NCBI RefSeq assembly: GCF_014356525.2
Contig: NC_052507.1
Coordinates: 44,518,022-44,582,021, forward strand
Source of the DNA: Nilaparvata lugens
Taxonomy: Eukaryota > Arthropoda > Insecta > Hemiptera > Delphacidae
Direction: 5' to 3'
Length of the DNA stretch: 64,000 nucleotides
The translations under genes and the position numbers were made by a program. The notes under the pieces were generated by a model. It searched no databases. It was not told the origin of the DNA and saw only the letters and a list, made by a program, of their open reading frames with translations. This document shows, in pieces, positions 63,879 through 64,000 of this stretch. Positions within the stretch are counted from its first letter, which is position 1. Each line of letters begins with the position of its first letter.

Positions 63879-64000
63879 TGATAGGAGCTGTGGTGATGAA
63901 ATTTTCCAACACAAAAGAAAAAGACATAGAAGCAGTACGGTAATCAAATACTGGCTGAAGTCTCCAAAAACTCGGTTTACCAGCAAAGAGAAATCTAAGT
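63879..64000 (+). other. Possible coding segment running off the window
   Basis: The frame reads RSCGDEIFQHKRKRHRSST then VIKYWLKSPKTRFTSKEKSK and is open to the end of the window, preceded by CTCTGATAG, a passable acceptor. It is basic and unlike any neurexin part. Too short to identify. Confidence 0.2.

Noticed and set aside
1..64000. CRISPR array, prokaryotic operon or phage region
   Set aside because: No spaced identical repeats or bacterial gene organisation. Spliced genes and eukaryotic transposons show a nuclear insect genome.

Overview
This window looks like insect nuclear DNA: AT-rich, large introns, GT-AG splice sites and dense transposon debris. The repeat types (mariner-like elements with long TIRs, PHD-finger LINEs, many foldback MITEs) and the protein sequences suggest a hemipteran, most likely a planthopper such as Nilaparvata lugens. 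The species is an inference; the phylum-level call is firm.

Two host genes meet tail to tail. On the + strand, positions 4946 to 26639 carry the last seven visible exons of WDR43 (UTP5 homologue, small-subunit processome): the end of the WD propeller, the Utp12 domain and an acidic tail. Its 5' exons lie left of the window. On the - strand, 58997 down to 30436 carries seventeen exons of a neurexin (Nrx-1 type). They encode the end of LamG2, then LamG3, EGF2, LamG4, LamG5, EGF3, LamG6, a Ser/Thr-rich stalk, one transmembrane helix and a C-terminal PDZ ligand (EWYV). Exon phases agree across every junction, giving 1187 residues in the window; the N-terminal half lies to the right. About 3.8 kb, including the neurexin 3' UTR with palindromic tandem repeats, separates the two stop codons.

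The 14.9 kb WDR43 intron (5102 to 19995) is a nested transposon site. It holds a 1.74 kb direct repeat in two nearly identical copies (5632-7371 and 16507-18243), a GCATTGGC-type minisatellite, a Ty3/gypsy element with frameshifted gag and pol (11586-16492), and a decayed mariner-like element with about 0.57 kb TIRs (17569-19694). Left of the 4946 exon are LINE remains, one with an internal deletion in ORF2. The first kilobase is an inverted copy of 8100-9240, so that WDR43 exon sits between inverted arms.

The neurexin introns hold a second set of repeats: a 0.96 kb mariner palindrome, foldback MITEs at 45 kb and 41 kb, two inverted copies of a 2 kb unclassified element (33.3-35.6 kb and 53.3-55.3 kb), a decayed LINE (56.0-58.0 kb), several LINE 3' tails and a 168 bp tandem array. 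Paralogous segments inside the window act as empty sites for three separate insertions. An isolated 95-codon ORF at 60012-60299 is unexplained. I found no CRISPR, operon, phage or new defence system. The most unusual items are the palindromes that would give long hairpin RNA when neurexin is transcribed, the 9.1 kb segment bounded by near-identical direct repeats, and the orphan ORF.
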